Source of the DNA: Aquanectria penicillioides
Taxonomy: Eukaryota; Ascomycota; Sordariomycetes; Hypocreales; Nectriaceae
Assembly (NCBI GenBank): GCA_003415625.1
Contig: PYIU01000003.1
Coordinates: forward strand, 2,604,001-2,668,000
Length of the DNA stretch: 64,000 nt
Direction: 5' to 3'
The notes beneath the pieces were generated by a model. That model did no database searches. It was not told the origin of the DNA and saw only the letters and a program-made list of their open reading frames with translations. Both the position numbers and the translations under genes were made by a program. This document shows positions 13,026 to 24,993 of this stretch, one piece after another (position 1 is the stretch's first letter; the number at the start of each line of letters is the position of its first letter).

Positions 13026-13785
13026 ATGAACCCTCACCAGAAGAACAAGGTCGACGTCAAGGTAAGTCGTCCCAGCCCAACTCCTACACTGGCCCATTGG
13101 GAAAACCACCTCAGCTACCCCTCCTCCGCCCTACCGCCCTCGACGCCCACGACCTGATATCCCCCACGATCCTCGACTACACCGCATTTCGTGCCCTTCC
13201 TTGTGCCTCGAATGCCTCCTACCTCGCATTCCTCGTCTCATCCCCTCCTCCGTCGTCCTCCCTGATCCCTTGACCGGATAAGAAGAAAAACAAGAAGCAG
13301 AAGAAGAAGAAGAAGAAGAAGAAACCATGCTGACGGCCGCTTCCCCCCGCTCACTAGTCCCTCTCCCCGAGGAGCAGCGACTCTTCCGCCTCTACGGCAA
13401 GCTCCCCTCTCGCTCCGACCACTTTGCCAAGCACCTCAAGGATCGAAAGTACTTCGATTCGGGCGATTACGCCATGTCCAAGGCTGGCAAGGGCGATGGC
13501 GTTGACGCTGGTGCCGTCGGGTCCCAGCACCCGGTCCCCGAGAACATCCCCCACCTCTCCTCCCCCATCAACGGCAACGCCAATGTGCCCAAGCACGCTC
13601 ACCACGCCTCCATCCCCGGCATCCAGGTCGGCAGCCCCATCAAGGAGAGCAGCTTCCTGAAGAGCGAGACCATCGCCGACGACACCAACGCTCAGGAGGA
13701 CCCCGCCAACCAGGACCCCAACAAGCCCAAGGACGCCGTCCCTGCGCCCGCCGTCGCCGGCGAGCCCATCCCCATCCGGAGGTGA
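13026..13785 (+). CDS. igo1: Igo1/endosulfine family PP2A regulator (one-base gap at exon 2)
   Basis: Family members are phosphorylated by Rim15/Greatwall kinase and then inhibit PP2A-B55, allowing quiescence entry when TORC1 is low. Exon 1 is 13026-13061 (MNPHQKNKVDVK, donor GTAAGT); exon 2 starts at 13358 after ACTAG and runs to the stop at 13785. The diagnostic core follows: EEQRLFRLYGKLPS, then KYFDSGDYAMSKAGK with the FDSGDY phosphosite motif. The C-terminal half is Pro/Ala/Asn-rich and probably disordered. The exons do not join in phase as given: a fifth C in the run 13365-13368 would give the canonical SLSPEEQ junction and a 154-residue product. A weaker alternative is a GTCGTC donor four bases further on, giving KVIPLPEEQ. 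The intron (about 296 nt) holds an AAG repeat. Family assignment is secure; the junction is not. Confidence 0.88.
13297..13325. repeat. (AGA)n tract inside igo1 intron
   Basis: Run of AAG/AGA triplets in the igo1 intron about 35 nt before the acceptor. All AG dinucleotides in it share the same frame, so none rescues the reading frame of exon 2. Confidence 0.85.
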
Positions 13786-14345
13786 GGCAATGCGCAACAG
13801 TAGCCAGCACGAACAGCCAGTGCGGAGTATGGACGGGTACCATTTTGTACGAAGCTCCAGGGAACTTGAGGAAGGAGAGAGGGTGAAAGAAAGGGGGCTT
13901 GTCTGTGGTTTGTGGGATTCGCTTTTGATGACTTACGAGGATCGCACAGTTGGCGTTTGGGAAGGACAAACAATCTGGCTCGCACGCACGGAGGGACTTG
14001 TTTCGATCCGTAATCTCGGATGGGTTGCTTCGTTTTTTTTTTATTGAAGCGGGGAGAGTCGACATTTTGTCTCGACTTTCCCCCTCCATGAATTGTTCAT
14101 GTATTTTGGTCGTCGTAGCTACAAGCTTCCTATTTTTGTGAAGCTACTTTTTCTATCGTTCGCCTTTTGCTTCCCTCTTGTTTATTTTTTGTTTCTTCTT
14201 CTTCTTCTTTTTTTTTTTTTCCTTTTCGAGTTCTTTGAAGCTCGTAATACCTCGCTCATGGTGTCTCATAACACAAAAAAGAAAAAAAAAAGGATCTCAA
14301 ATTTTTGCATGTCATTGCACTTCATGTCCGTTCCCTTTCATGTGT
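13786..14345. other. Convergent 3' region between igo1 and MYG1-like gene
   Basis: T- and TTC-rich stretch (for example around 14,190-14,225) with A-rich sequence near 14,275-14,290 that could serve 3' end formation on both strands. No gene seen. Confidence 0.6.
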
Positions 14346-15419
14346 CTACATGGCCAAGGCCTTGGTGGCCATCTCCTTGGCGCCCTCGAAAGTCTTGTTT
14401 CCGCCAATGAAGCCGGCAGCGTGGACGAAGACGCCGCCGGGAATGCCACTGATGCTATCCAGCTCCTCGTCGCGGAATCCCCTCCAGGCCTCGGGCAGAG
14501 GCTTGCGGCTGACAAAGGAGTCCTTGCTCTCAGGCACGCACTGAATTCGCCACTTGGCACCGGGACCGGGCTTCTCAGGGTATAGCACGTACACCACCGC
14601 GGGGGTGTTGTCCTCGAGGGCGTACAGGTGGTCCTTCCACGGAAGAGCCTGGCCTTCGAGAACCAGGATACGGCCCTGCTGGTCGTACTGGGAGCGCTTG
14701 TCGAAGGCCTCCTGGACAATGGAGCGGGCGGGAAGCCAGGCGCCGGCGTAGCCCTCGAGCTCACGCTCAAACTCCTCACCGATTCGGCGACTGGCCTCGA
14801 GGAACTTGGCGTCCTCAGCAGCCTGTGCCTCGACAGGGTCGGTGGGCAGAGGCTCGTTCCACTTGGGGTTCAGGCGGCCGACGATGGCGCCGAGGCCGAA
14901 ACCGCCCTCGATGAAGTTCTTCTCGATGCCCGCAGCGGCAATGGCCGCGGGGTCGTAGACGGCGATGCCGTTGTCGTGGGCGTCGAGGGCCTCAACGAAG
15001 TTCTCGTATAGGCAGGTGTAGAGCAGCTCGACGTCGGCTGAGTCCTCGGGCTGGCCCAGGCGCTGGGCAATGATGGCGCGGCCAAAGTGCAGGAAGACGA
15101 GGCCGGCGCTGGAGAGTTTGGTTGGGCGGCCGGGGAAGGTGGTGGCGAAGCCACGTTGGTGGTGGTCGAAGCGGCGGCGCTCAGCGCTGTACTCGCCGCC
15201 GACGTCGACGACGGTGTGGCAGGTCTCGAGGACCGAAGGGTCGCGGGTGCGGACGAGGTTGGAGTCGGCGTAGGCGGGGAGCATGCGGAGCATGTGGACG
15301 GCGAGAGCCTCATCGGCGTGGAAGTGGCCACTGTGGGTTCCGATGAGGGGGCCGGAGCCCGATGTCTTGATGCGCTTGGATGCTGATTCGGCCATGGTTA
15401 CGAAGAGGCGGCGAAACAT
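14346..15419 (-). CDS. MYG1-like DHH-type exonuclease (UPF0160)
   Basis: Single-exon 357-residue protein, the usual family length. MYG1 proteins are metal-dependent 3'-5' RNA exonucleases reported in both nucleus and mitochondrion. Family blocks are in order: GTHSGHFHADEALAVHMLR near residues 27-45, the VVDVGGEY aspartate, the FDHHQRGF (DHH) block near 86, and DAHDNGI near 145. The first residues MFRRLFVT are basic and hydrophobic and could form a mitochondrial presequence; a second Met at residue 9 (15,395) followed by SKRIK would give a nuclear-type form. It is convergent with igo1. No frameshift is seen. Identity secure; start choice uncertain by eight residues. Confidence 0.94.
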   Translation of the reverse strand: MFRRLFVTMAESASKRIKTSGSGPLIGTHSGHFHADEALAVHMLRMLPAYADSNLVRTRDPSVLETCHTVVDVGGEYSAERRRFDHHQRGFATTFPGRPTKLSSAGLVFLHFGRAIIAQRLGQPEDSADVELLYTCLYENFVEALDAHDNGIAVYDPAAIAAAGIEKNFIEGGFGLGAIVGRLNPKWNEPLPTDPVEAQAAEDAKFLEASRRIGEEFERELEGYAGAWLPARSIVQEAFDKRSQYDQQGRILVLEGQALPWKDHLYALEDNTPAVVYVLYPEKPGPGAKWRIQCVPESKDSFVSRKPLPEAWRGFRDEELDSISGIPGGVFVHAAGFIGGNKTFEGAKEMATKALAM

Positions 15420-18094
15420 GTACGAGAGGTGCTGTGTTTGAGTGGTGTGAGATGGAGTGGAGGGCGGGAGGAAAGAAAAAAAAAGATCAGACTCAAGAGG
15501 AGGGGAGCTAAGCTTGGAGAAGATTTTGGTGGTTAAGGTACTGTAGGTGGAAGGGCTGTTGCATCCACAATGACTTTTTTTTATAAATATTTTTTTCTTT
15601 TAGGGACGCAGCTAAAACACGCTTGTGTCAACAGCACCATTGACCTATTCTTGAGGACCTTGTTTATTTTTATTTATTTTTATTTTTTTAACTTAATAAT
15701 GGTAAAATTATTGATGCTGTCCACATAGCTGTCGCGGTGTCGTTTTCGCTACATCTTCTACAGCCCACTTGACAACCTAAGGCATCTCATAGCAAAGCTT
15801 CTTGTGCCGTCTCCAGTAGCCCATCCGTTTCGGGCCGCCCACAAACGGAAAGGTGATGAAGGGCCATCAGCCAATCAAACCTGACGCATTACGGCCATAG
15901 AAGCCCCCCCCCCACTTTGTACGTCAGTCGTCCAGGGTTTGTTCTCTTCGGCCAAGGCCGCATGCAGCACGATAAACATGAAGATCTGCCTTGCATGACT
16001 CTGTCTGCGTCTGTGGTTATCTGCAAGTGGCAGCGCCAGCAACGCGCAATTTCGCTGTTGCCCGCATCGCCATGTTCGGCTTCGTTCCTATCAACGCGCC
16101 AACCACTGGTGCTCGGAATCGCTGGAGACTACGTACAGTAGTTGGCGCCGGAAGTGTGTTCCGGCGGGAAGAAAGGTCAAGATTCAACGCCAATTAGAGA
16201 CTAAGACAGGACATGAACCATACATATGTGCTGCAAGTTGGGAAGGGGAAGAGGACGATGATGGGTAAAAAGTAAGCATAGGAATCCCAACGACGCACAG
16301 ACAAACCGACAACATGTTGACATTCTTATTGTAGGCATTACGCCTCTCTTCTCTTCTCTTCTCTTCTCTTCTCTCTTCCTTCGCAATCGCCACCCAGGGG
16401 GGCTTTCTCGGTGTTATTTTGGCCCCAACCACAAGCAGGGTCAGGCTCAGTTCGAAGGCGACATGTTGCCATTGAATATTCGCCTCGCCAACAGCACCTC
16501 CAGGGATACATTGCCGTCAATGCCCCAATTGATACCCAACAGGCCCAAGTGACCTGTGCTCAGATACACTCAACAACCTTAGAAGCAATAGGCAAAGGCA
16601 AAAGAAGAAGAAAAAAAGATTTAATGAAATGTCAAAGCTTGCACGTCCGGACGTCGCAACTACAGTACTTCATTCACCTGAAGCTCGTCGTCACCCCGCC
16701 ACCAACTAGCCGCACCCTAGTAAACGTGCCTGTTATCTTTCATGTCATCTGTCTCAACCAGTGCTCAGATGAAATGCGACACACGCGAATAGAGAAAAAA
16801 AAAACGGGACGAAAGATCGGCGCGAAACAGGGCGACGCCTTGCACAATGAAACTGAAGTAGTGGTTTCCGATACGGCTGAATCGACGCGCGCCGCTCCGT
16901 CATCCGGCTTTTGGGCTAGGCAATTAGTGTCTCCTTGCACTCCCGGCTGAGAGAAGCCGCCACCACTGATCGCCGCCCTCCCCTTTGCTGTTTGTTTGTA
17001 TGAAGGGGGGCCAAAGAGCTCCTCCTTCGCATGTCCGCCTTGGCCTTAGTGACCAACCATCTCGCCTCGCTGGATCAGTTTTGATCAGATACCGGCTGAG
17101 CAACAATAACCAGAAAACCCCACGTGCAGTCATCTCCACTGAGTCCACTCACCGTCTTCTGCTCCGTCATCCCCCCGGGTTTCACATGTGGCCCGAGCAT
17201 CACCGGTTGACTTGCTTGATCAGCACGCCACGCTACTGTGCCGGTATGTGGGCTGCATAAACACACAGACAGCAGGGTGCCACCATCCATGGGGTAGCAA
17301 GCCACTCGGCGATGGTGACCTTTGATGGCAGTAAACGGGCTTGTCTATTGCATCACAGTCGAGGCACGGGCATCGTTGAAACCAATCCGTCTTTATTGAC
17401 CCTTTTTATCGTCACATCATCCTCCGTCCGTATCAATCAAAATGTGTACCTCCCACCTTGCGCTCAAACATTGCAGAGCACTTGAAAATACAGGCGCCTA
17501 GGTATCATGCTGTAAAAAAAATAATAAAAAAAATCCAATGAGCCCACTCTATCCCTCCCTCACCCCGACCCCTCCGCCCTCCTGACCCTCATCTCGTCTT
17601 GTGAGCCCAGAACATATCCATCAACATCTGTGCGTTCTGGGCAACTTGTCCCAACTGAGACTCCTCCAAGTCTCCAATCCCAACCTGGCCCCATGTCTCG
17701 AGCTCGGTACTGCATGAGTCCTATGCCGTAAGCCCTGTGAACCGGTCCTGGGATATATATATAACATGGATAAGCGTTCTGGGCTGGTACGCTAACCCGC
17801 TACCGCTCCGCAATCATACATTTAGAATGTAAAGGAGGAAAAAAAAAAAATAGGCCGCCTGATATCTGGTCCAGAAATGCCACAAGGTTTGCGCCGCCAG
17901 AATGAAGAAGCCATAATTGCAATGGAATGAAATTGCCGTTGGGCTAAGGTAGATCGGCCTCTCTATTATCGTGTTGAATGTCGGAGTTTCATGGTGGAAT
18001 GAGTCGCAAGCTGCTAAGGTTTTACGCGTGTATTCTTTTGAGGGTGTGCCCACTGAGAACCAGGTGGTAAAAGAAAGAGAAGCAATTACCGGCC
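15420..18094. other. Intergenic region between MYG1-like and G-alpha genes
   Basis: No supported gene. The left part is the promoter of the MYG1-like gene and includes an AT-rich patch at 15,660-15,715. A TCTCT repeat lies at 16,343-16,375. The right part, from about 17,800, probably holds the G-alpha 3' UTR. The small open frames here have no conserved features that I recognise. Confidence 0.55.
16343..16375. repeat. (CTTCT)n pentanucleotide repeat
   Basis: About six copies of a TCTCT/CTTCT pentamer, pyrimidine-rich, intergenic. Confidence 0.9.
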
Positions 18095-19482
18095 TTATAG
18101 TATGAGCTGCTTCAGATTCCTCTGAATAATCATGTCTTGGACCGACGCCATGGTGATCTTGAGGAGGTTGGTGTCGGTGGCGTTGGTAAAGTGTCCGTAG
18201 ATCTCCTTTTCCGTATTTCGGTTCAGCGCACGGAACTTATCTAAGAAGTATTTGCTTGCCGACTTGTAGTCATCCTTGGGGCCGTGATAATCGGTGAAGC
18301 CGTGATCAGTAATGGGGCTCTTGGGCAGCTTCTCCTTGAACAGATCCATCTTGTTCAGGAAGAGAATGAGCGCCGACTTGATGAACCAATGCGAGTTGGC
18401 AATCGACTCCCACAGCATCAAGGCCTCGTTCATTTGGTTCTGTATAATTTTCAATTTTGGTTAGAGCTGCAGTTTCATTTTTAGTCGATGGGAGAAGAGG
18501 TGCTTACACCGTCCTTGTCTTCGACCAGGCACTGGTCGTAGCCGCTGATGGCCACCAGGAAAAGCAAGCAGTTGACGTTCTCAAAGCAGTGGATCCACTT
18601 CTTTCGCTCGGATCGCTGGCCGCCGACATCGAACATTCGGTAGGTCAATTGACCCAGGTCAAAGATGGTCTCGGTGATGCCCGTTGTTCTTAGTCGAGAT
18701 CGAAGCAAATCTTGGTCGTTTGGCACGTAGTCCTCGGCCCAAATCCTGTCAACATCCTCGATGAAGCTTTTGAGATCGTGTTAGCCCATCGCCACAGCAT
18801 TTTCGAGGTACGGGGAGACCCACTATGTGAGGTTGTCGTGCAAAGCGTACTCATTGCCCTTGGAAATGGCAGCCTTGACACCTGGATCCGTCCAAAGCGA
18901 CTTTACTGGCTCCAAGTAATCCTCGGGGAGTCGCTCTTGGGGACTAATCTCATGATCGACCAGGATGTGGGCCATGTGTTTCTACGGGATCAGTTAGCAA
19001 ACCATTTGTGTCTCACAACCTCCGCTCTCTTATGCGGCAGCCCCGCCCCAATCTCGGATGTGCACAGAACCTCGGGAAGGACAATGGGGAAATGGGGGCG
19101 GGCCAGCTTACCTCGTTGTCGGGGTTCTCAAAGGGGATCTGGAGCTCATTCATGGCTTCGAAGATGACCTTGAAGGATTGGACGATGTTGTTAAACACGA
19201 CGGGCTTCCACTCTAGCTTCTCGTTCTTGCTGAAGCCTTGCGAGTAAATGAGTTTCATCTGCTTCAGAACGGTTGATTTGCCAGACTCTCCAGCTCCTGT
19301 GAACACGCAAAGCACGTTAGTGGCCGGGTTGTGATTCGCCGTGCAGGCGGTCGTGTGAACGTACCCAGCAAGAGAAGCTTCACCTCCTTAGACATTCGCT
19401 TCTCGTCGGCGCGGATCTGGCGGTCGAGCTCGCGTGAGCGAGCAGTGCCGCGATCGCCCTTGTCTCGGCCGCCAAAACACAT
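18095..19482 (-). CDS. Heterotrimeric G-protein alpha subunit, group II (GNA-2-like)
   Basis: GTP-binding switch of a membrane receptor pathway. Five exons join in phase: 19482-19365, 19296-19112, 18981-18824, 18766-18508 and 18439-18095, giving 354 residues. Visible G motifs: GAGESGKST (P-loop), [10 protein letters not shown] with the switch-I Arg and Thr, [12 protein letters not shown] (switch II), FLNKMDLF (NKMD base recognition) and TNATDT near the end. The C-terminus NLKQLIL lacks the Cys at -4 that pertussis toxin modifies. The N-terminus MCFGGRDK lacks the MG start needed for myristoylation but has Cys2, a possible palmitoylation site. These ends fit the fungal GNA-2 group rather than GNA-1 or GNA-3; that subgrouping rests on memory of family termini. 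Intron 3 (57 nt) has a GCTAAC branch point and removes an in-frame TAG. Confidence 0.95.
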
Positions 19483-22400
19483 TGTGATGGTTTGGGCGGA
19501 GTGTCAAGTGGTCGGGTCGGGATGGTGTTTCGCGCAGGTAATTGGAAGGTCCCCGAGCGTTCAGGAGGAGTTGCTAGGGCTGTCGTCGTCGAAGGGGGCG
19601 CTGAGGGAGGACGGGCGAGGAGGGCGGATGGTGGAAGGATGAAGTCGATGGCCACAGGTGAGGGGCAAGAAGTAATTGATTGGGATCGAAATGACCGTTG
19701 TCGATGGGGACCTCAGATCGGTTTACCGGAGCTCCCAAGCTTCCGATTTCAGGGATGGCGGCTTCGGCAGGCAAAGGTAGTGGTTGCGGAGGTTCTCGAA
19801 CAAGGACAGGTATGAAAGTCTAGGCGGGAGGGCCGACTCGACGGAAGCTGGGAAAGCAACGAAGCGGGCGTGAGCGATGGCGCGAGGGAGCATTCCCGTT
19901 GCGCAGAAAGGGCGCCGTATACGGGATGGGCACACTGGGCCTTTATGAAGATGGGATTATCCTTTTGGTTACGGCGGCGGCGTCTGCGCCAGCACCAGCA
20001 TCGGTTGCAGGTTGCGGGTTGCAGGGGCGACTGGCTTTGGCGTGAGGGTGGAGCCGACGACGACTGCGGAGCGTGGGAACCTGGTAGTGTGGTGGTAGCG
20101 TGGGAGGTCCAGAAATATGGGGCCGGCATGGGCATGGGAGAGACGGCCCTAAGCGTCGACGGCTTTGGTGGAGCAACACCCTTTTCTCGTCAAGCTTGGA
20201 ATGGACCATGCTCTGCGCGGAGCACGTCGTGTCCGGGGGGAACCACCACGGCCACGAACGCCGGATCAGGGGACTGGCTGGGGGCCGAATCTCCTTGCAG
20301 TTTCTTCCCTTCCCACCCCTGTATCCAGTGTCCAATATCCCATCTCCATCTCCTTATCCACACGAGGACGAGTTTGTTCCTGATAGCCTGTGTCAACAAA
20401 GAGAGTCCTGTACGCTCGCGGCTCGCGTGCTGCCTCGCCCGCTCTCGTCGTCGTTGTCGTTGTCAGGGCCCCATGCCCCCCAAAAGCCCAAGCCAGGCCC
20501 CCCCTAAAGCCCCCTTAAAACACCACCAATCCATGCCTGGTGGGATGCCGCACCCTGCTGAACCAAGAACCAACGGACCCGAGCTACCATCTCAATCTAG
20601 CCCACGGGAGGGCGGCTCGCATGCACGCTCACCAGCGGCGCGATCGCTAACGTGTCCATTCTGGGTCCAACCATTGCCGCCGTCATCGTCGGCACGTCTT
20701 TGCCATGTGGATTTCGTCTGTGTCCTTTGCTTTATCGTAGTGGCCATGTCAGACTTGTCATCGCTATCGCCACTGACACCGACAAACCAGCCTCGTCCCC
20801 GTTCTAAGCATCATGGTGCGCTACCTGACAGCAGCCACCATCACCAGGTCCAACCCAAGCCAACCTAAATCTCCCCAAACTCTCCTACTCCACGGCCTGG
20901 TCGGAATCTTCAGTCGTCAATCAGTTCCCATGTCCGGCCTGGGCCCTAATTCCCCCCCCTGGAAACCGCATCTGGCTGCACAAACCTGGACATGTTCGTC
21001 CGGCGCAGGAGTTTATGCGGCCTTGGGCCGTCCGCAGTGGGGAGCCGCCACCTGGAGAAGCTTCATGGCTAATCTGAATCCGTCTGGTTTGAACGAACGA
21101 CGCGGATGCCGCCGGGTGCGCCACTGGGTGCGAGACAACAAGTCTAATCGGCCCTCAACTTCGAATGCACTCTTCTTCCTCTTCAGAGATGCAGCGGCTC
21201 AAGTATTTAGCACATTGCCCCTCTCAAGACCCTCTCCAGAATCCCTCTAGTTAGGTCAGACAAAAGTCGTGAGACGTCTTGAGAGAGAGATACTAGCGTT
21301 AGGCACCACTTATCGTCCGGAGCATTCGTCGGTCGTCTACGATTCCCCCTCTGCCAAAACCGTCAGGTTGAGTCAGCGTGTTGGGAAAACCCAGTTCATA
21401 CATCCACAGTACGCACGACATGCAAGGTTTGGCACCGCTGCGCCAATCCTTCCTCTCATAACCAACCGGGTTGAGCTCTAGTCACAGACAGAAACTGTAC
21501 CCAAGGAAGGTCGCCTGAAACTATTTCGGGATTTGACAGGTTGCATCGTCGACAAGTTTGCCAATTTCGGCAGATTACTCTGGAGTTTGATGTGTGATCC
21601 TGCTCTGAGACACTTGTTGAAAGTGGATTTATGTTGTACCTTATCATATTCGATAGAGGGCACCTTAGAAAATGAGATGGCGCTAAAACATGGAAGCTCG
21701 GCATGGCGTTAAGTTGCTCCACTCCACTGGAAAGAACCCGTCCTCGTGTGTCTGTTCAGGTCGTCTCCGGGTTTGAAAATCCAGCAGCATGGCCTGAGAC
21801 CACAACCTACTACCAAGTCATCGCGCAAACCCTCTTGTAAGTCTCGTGACGTCTCATGTCGGCGCCCGTCGAAAGGGCTTGCGGCCCTGGCTTCATGCTC
21901 GCATCATATTATTGTAATAGGTCCCCCGAAGCGACCAGAAGGTGGACGTCAGTACGAAGTGGATTAGATTTTGGTTTGGGATGGGTGGCACCCAACGAAA
22001 GTTAAGACCCAGCCGTGGCAATCGCCCATTTCTAGAGCCCCCGCCTTTCTTTCTGAAAGAAATGACCAGACACCGGGGAAGTGCTATGCATGCCCGTCTT
22101 GACTCACCAGAATGCTAATGCAGGCAATGACGAGTGGTCGGTGCATCGGTCCATAATGTCCAGGGGCTGACGAGGCGAGTAACCTCGCCATTTTGCTAGC
22201 TCCAGAATGCAACGGTCATCGGGGATCGTCGTTGGGACATGGATGGCGAATTGGCGAATGCAGGTACCGACAACGAGAGCTTTGGGATGTAACCAACAAC
22301 AACGACCACGACAGGGGAAACGCAGAGGGGGAACAGCGGCCCAGGTTCCATTTTCCACATGGCCAATTTGAAGTTCAGCGAGGACCATGGCGTGGAGGAT

Positions 22401-24993
22401 CCAGGGACAACTCCCCATCTCGCCCACGCAGTCACCATCGAGTGTCGATCCCGCACCCAACATGTGTGCAGCTGCAAAACCCGGAAGCACAAGACAGCGT
22501 TTCCGAGCAGACCAGATCCTTGTATCCCGGGGATGGGAAATCCTGCTGTAACATTAGGGCCCGAGTTCGGCTTCAGCAACGGTGGCGCCTAGTGCCCGTC
22601 GCTGGTTTCAAGTGTCGCAAAGGAGCCAAGTAGCCAAGCCATAGAACCATACCAATACAAGCTCCAGGATCTCAGGGGCGCCGGGCCCTCCAGGCCATTC
22701 CACCTTGTGGAGGGCAGTGCTTCCATCTCTGTCAGAGAAGTGTGACGGGGCCGAGATGGACTTTAAACGGGTGGAGCATCGGCTACCCGAGAAGAGAACG
22801 AACGTGATTGGTGGTCGTCCCGGCATCTCCTGATTTTGAGCAACACATCTGGTGGTTGAGGGTCAGTCTGGCTTGAACATGTTCCACTGGCCAGGTAGCT
22901 GGTAGTATTGGAAGGATTTGGTTTTTCTATCCCTGTTGCTCCCACTGTAGAGGGAGGTGATTGACCAAAAGAGTCTTGGCCTTGCTGGCATAGCTAGTGT
23001 AGCGCGGGAAGAAGAGAAACAAAGCAAGTTCTCAAATGACGGGGACATACGTTTCTTCTCCGCACCCACTGCGGAAGCTTGCATGTCTGCTAGTGGGAAA
23101 AGTGGGATGCTGGAAGTGCGGAACCAAAAAAAAAAAATACATGCGATAGGGGGCATGGAAGGGGATACCCAGCAGATGCCAGGAAGCCCAGAGAAGGAGA
23201 CTTCCCGGGGAAGGAGCGCAACAACAGCCAACCTGATGATGGTGCCTCCTTTCTTGACATATAACGCATGCAGTCACTCCTTCCTTCCTTCCTTCTTGCC
23301 TTCCTAATCGATGAATCGGTCGGTGTCTCTTGTTTTTTACCGGGTCGTGTCCGGGTACGGTAGATTCCGCCCGGCTTCTACCCAGGTTCCAAAGTACAAG
23401 CATATTCTCCACTAAATGCTGTAGCCATCTTTCGAGTTTTACCCGCCCTAAGCCAGGGCGAAACGCAGAGGGCTGTACGTAGTAGAGAAAACCAGCCAAG
23501 AAGTCGTCAGTGGACTGACTGGCAGACCAACAGCTTACTAGGTAATTGGGGCTTATGGTCAAGATCATACATGTCTGTGCAGCCATGACGAAGGTTGGCG
23601 CAGGAAGGGACGCACGACAAGACGCAAGCCATCACGCAGGCACTTGGGGGATACATAACACGTACATACCGGTGGTACATAAGGTACGTAATACCAAGCA
23701 GGGGAGTGAAGAGGATTCATGCCCTTGTCTGTTCCGGACGGTGCCCAATCAAATGTGAGTGCATTTCTTCAACGGCCAACCTGCCGTGTCAACCGCCGGC
23801 GAGGGATAAAAAAAATGGCCGAGGCAGAGGACCCGGCAGGCCGATGAAGACTGGCGCTAAAAAGAAAAAATTGTTGACAAAAAAAAATATGTGTGGTGCT
23901 TGATTGATCATGGTAGGTAATCATGAACATGTGCCAGTATGCAGAACGGCCAGGAATACGGTTCAGCGGGAAGGTTTTTAAATTTCGAAAGGAGTAGCCT
24001 GTAGGTTTCTCTTTAGGATAAAGCATTGACCCATTACTCATCCCAATCTCCTGAATATCCATCCTCCCTCCGTCCGTAGACAATTGTGACTTTGATGCAT
24101 TTACAGACGCATCACGAGACAAGCGAGAAGAGGGTAAACGTGAACCACACTGAAATTCACGTAACAAATAACATTATTAAACATTTGGATATTAACGATC
24201 CATTGAGCGGTCTGCTGGTTGTTCCTGGCCTTCCCAGTCCGTGTTCCCCGGTCATGCTAAGAAGAAAGGCTCTAAATTGATTCTCATCATCCGCATCACA
24301 CTCTAGGTCCACCGCACCCCACACCTAAGCTTTGTAGCGACGTCCACACTACCAAGAAAGGAAAAAACGAGAGAAAGACCAAGCTTTAAGCCTCTGACCG
24401 GCTGTCCAGCACGTAGCACCCGCAGCCGGCTGATTCGTTCTCGCTGATGCCAGGTCATCAACTCCCGGGTCTTCAAGGTCAACCAGGCCATCCGGTTATC
24501 CACACAACGCCTCTTTTCGGTCAGAGTGCAGGAAAACAAGGGGTTACCGCTCCGGCAAGCAGCCGGAGACGGTCTGCGAGGAACAACAGACGACAACAGT
24601 GGTACCTCCAATTAGTACGACACAGCTGCACCGGGCCTCGTACTCTGTACAGCACATCCAAAAAATCAGCCGGTCGGGGGGCACGGGGGGTTCTGAAACT
24701 TGACTGGCTGCGGTCATCGCTGCCCGACCAAACAAGGCCAGACCATGATGGGCAATGCATCGCAAGTTTTTACGGCTCAAAGCCAGCGGCGGTGGGCATC
24801 GAAAATTTTCACCCCACTATCAAGCTTCTCCCACGTACCTCTTAAGAGGCGCCGCTTCCCTCCTCCATTGTCGCGTCCGCACTCGACTCTACTGCTCACC
24901 GGATCAGGATTCGACTCGTCGCCTCGTTTTCACTTCCGCCGCTTGCTCTTAGCTCCTCTCGTCTCTTCACGCTTCGTCGTAACATCTACCAAA
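19483..24993. other. 5.5-kb region without a recognisable gene
   Basis: Divergent interval between G-alpha and spermidine synthase. It contains the longest uninterrupted frame of the window (19,870-20,868, 332 codons), but its composition is low complexity, other long frames overlap it, and no domain is visible. A TTCC repeat lies at 23,278-23,294 and TACC/GGTA-type motifs near 23,660-23,695. The last few hundred bases are pyrimidine-rich and look like the spermidine synthase promoter and leader. Nothing else supported. Confidence 0.55.

Noticed and set aside
19870..20868. 332-codon open frame, longest uninterrupted frame of the plus strand gaps
   Set aside because: Low-complexity composition, overlapping long frames on both strands, no domain, and it lies in the GC-rich upstream region of the G-alpha gene.
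23032..23586. 184-codon minus-strand frame
   Set aside because: No recognisable domain or splice context; composition is random-like.
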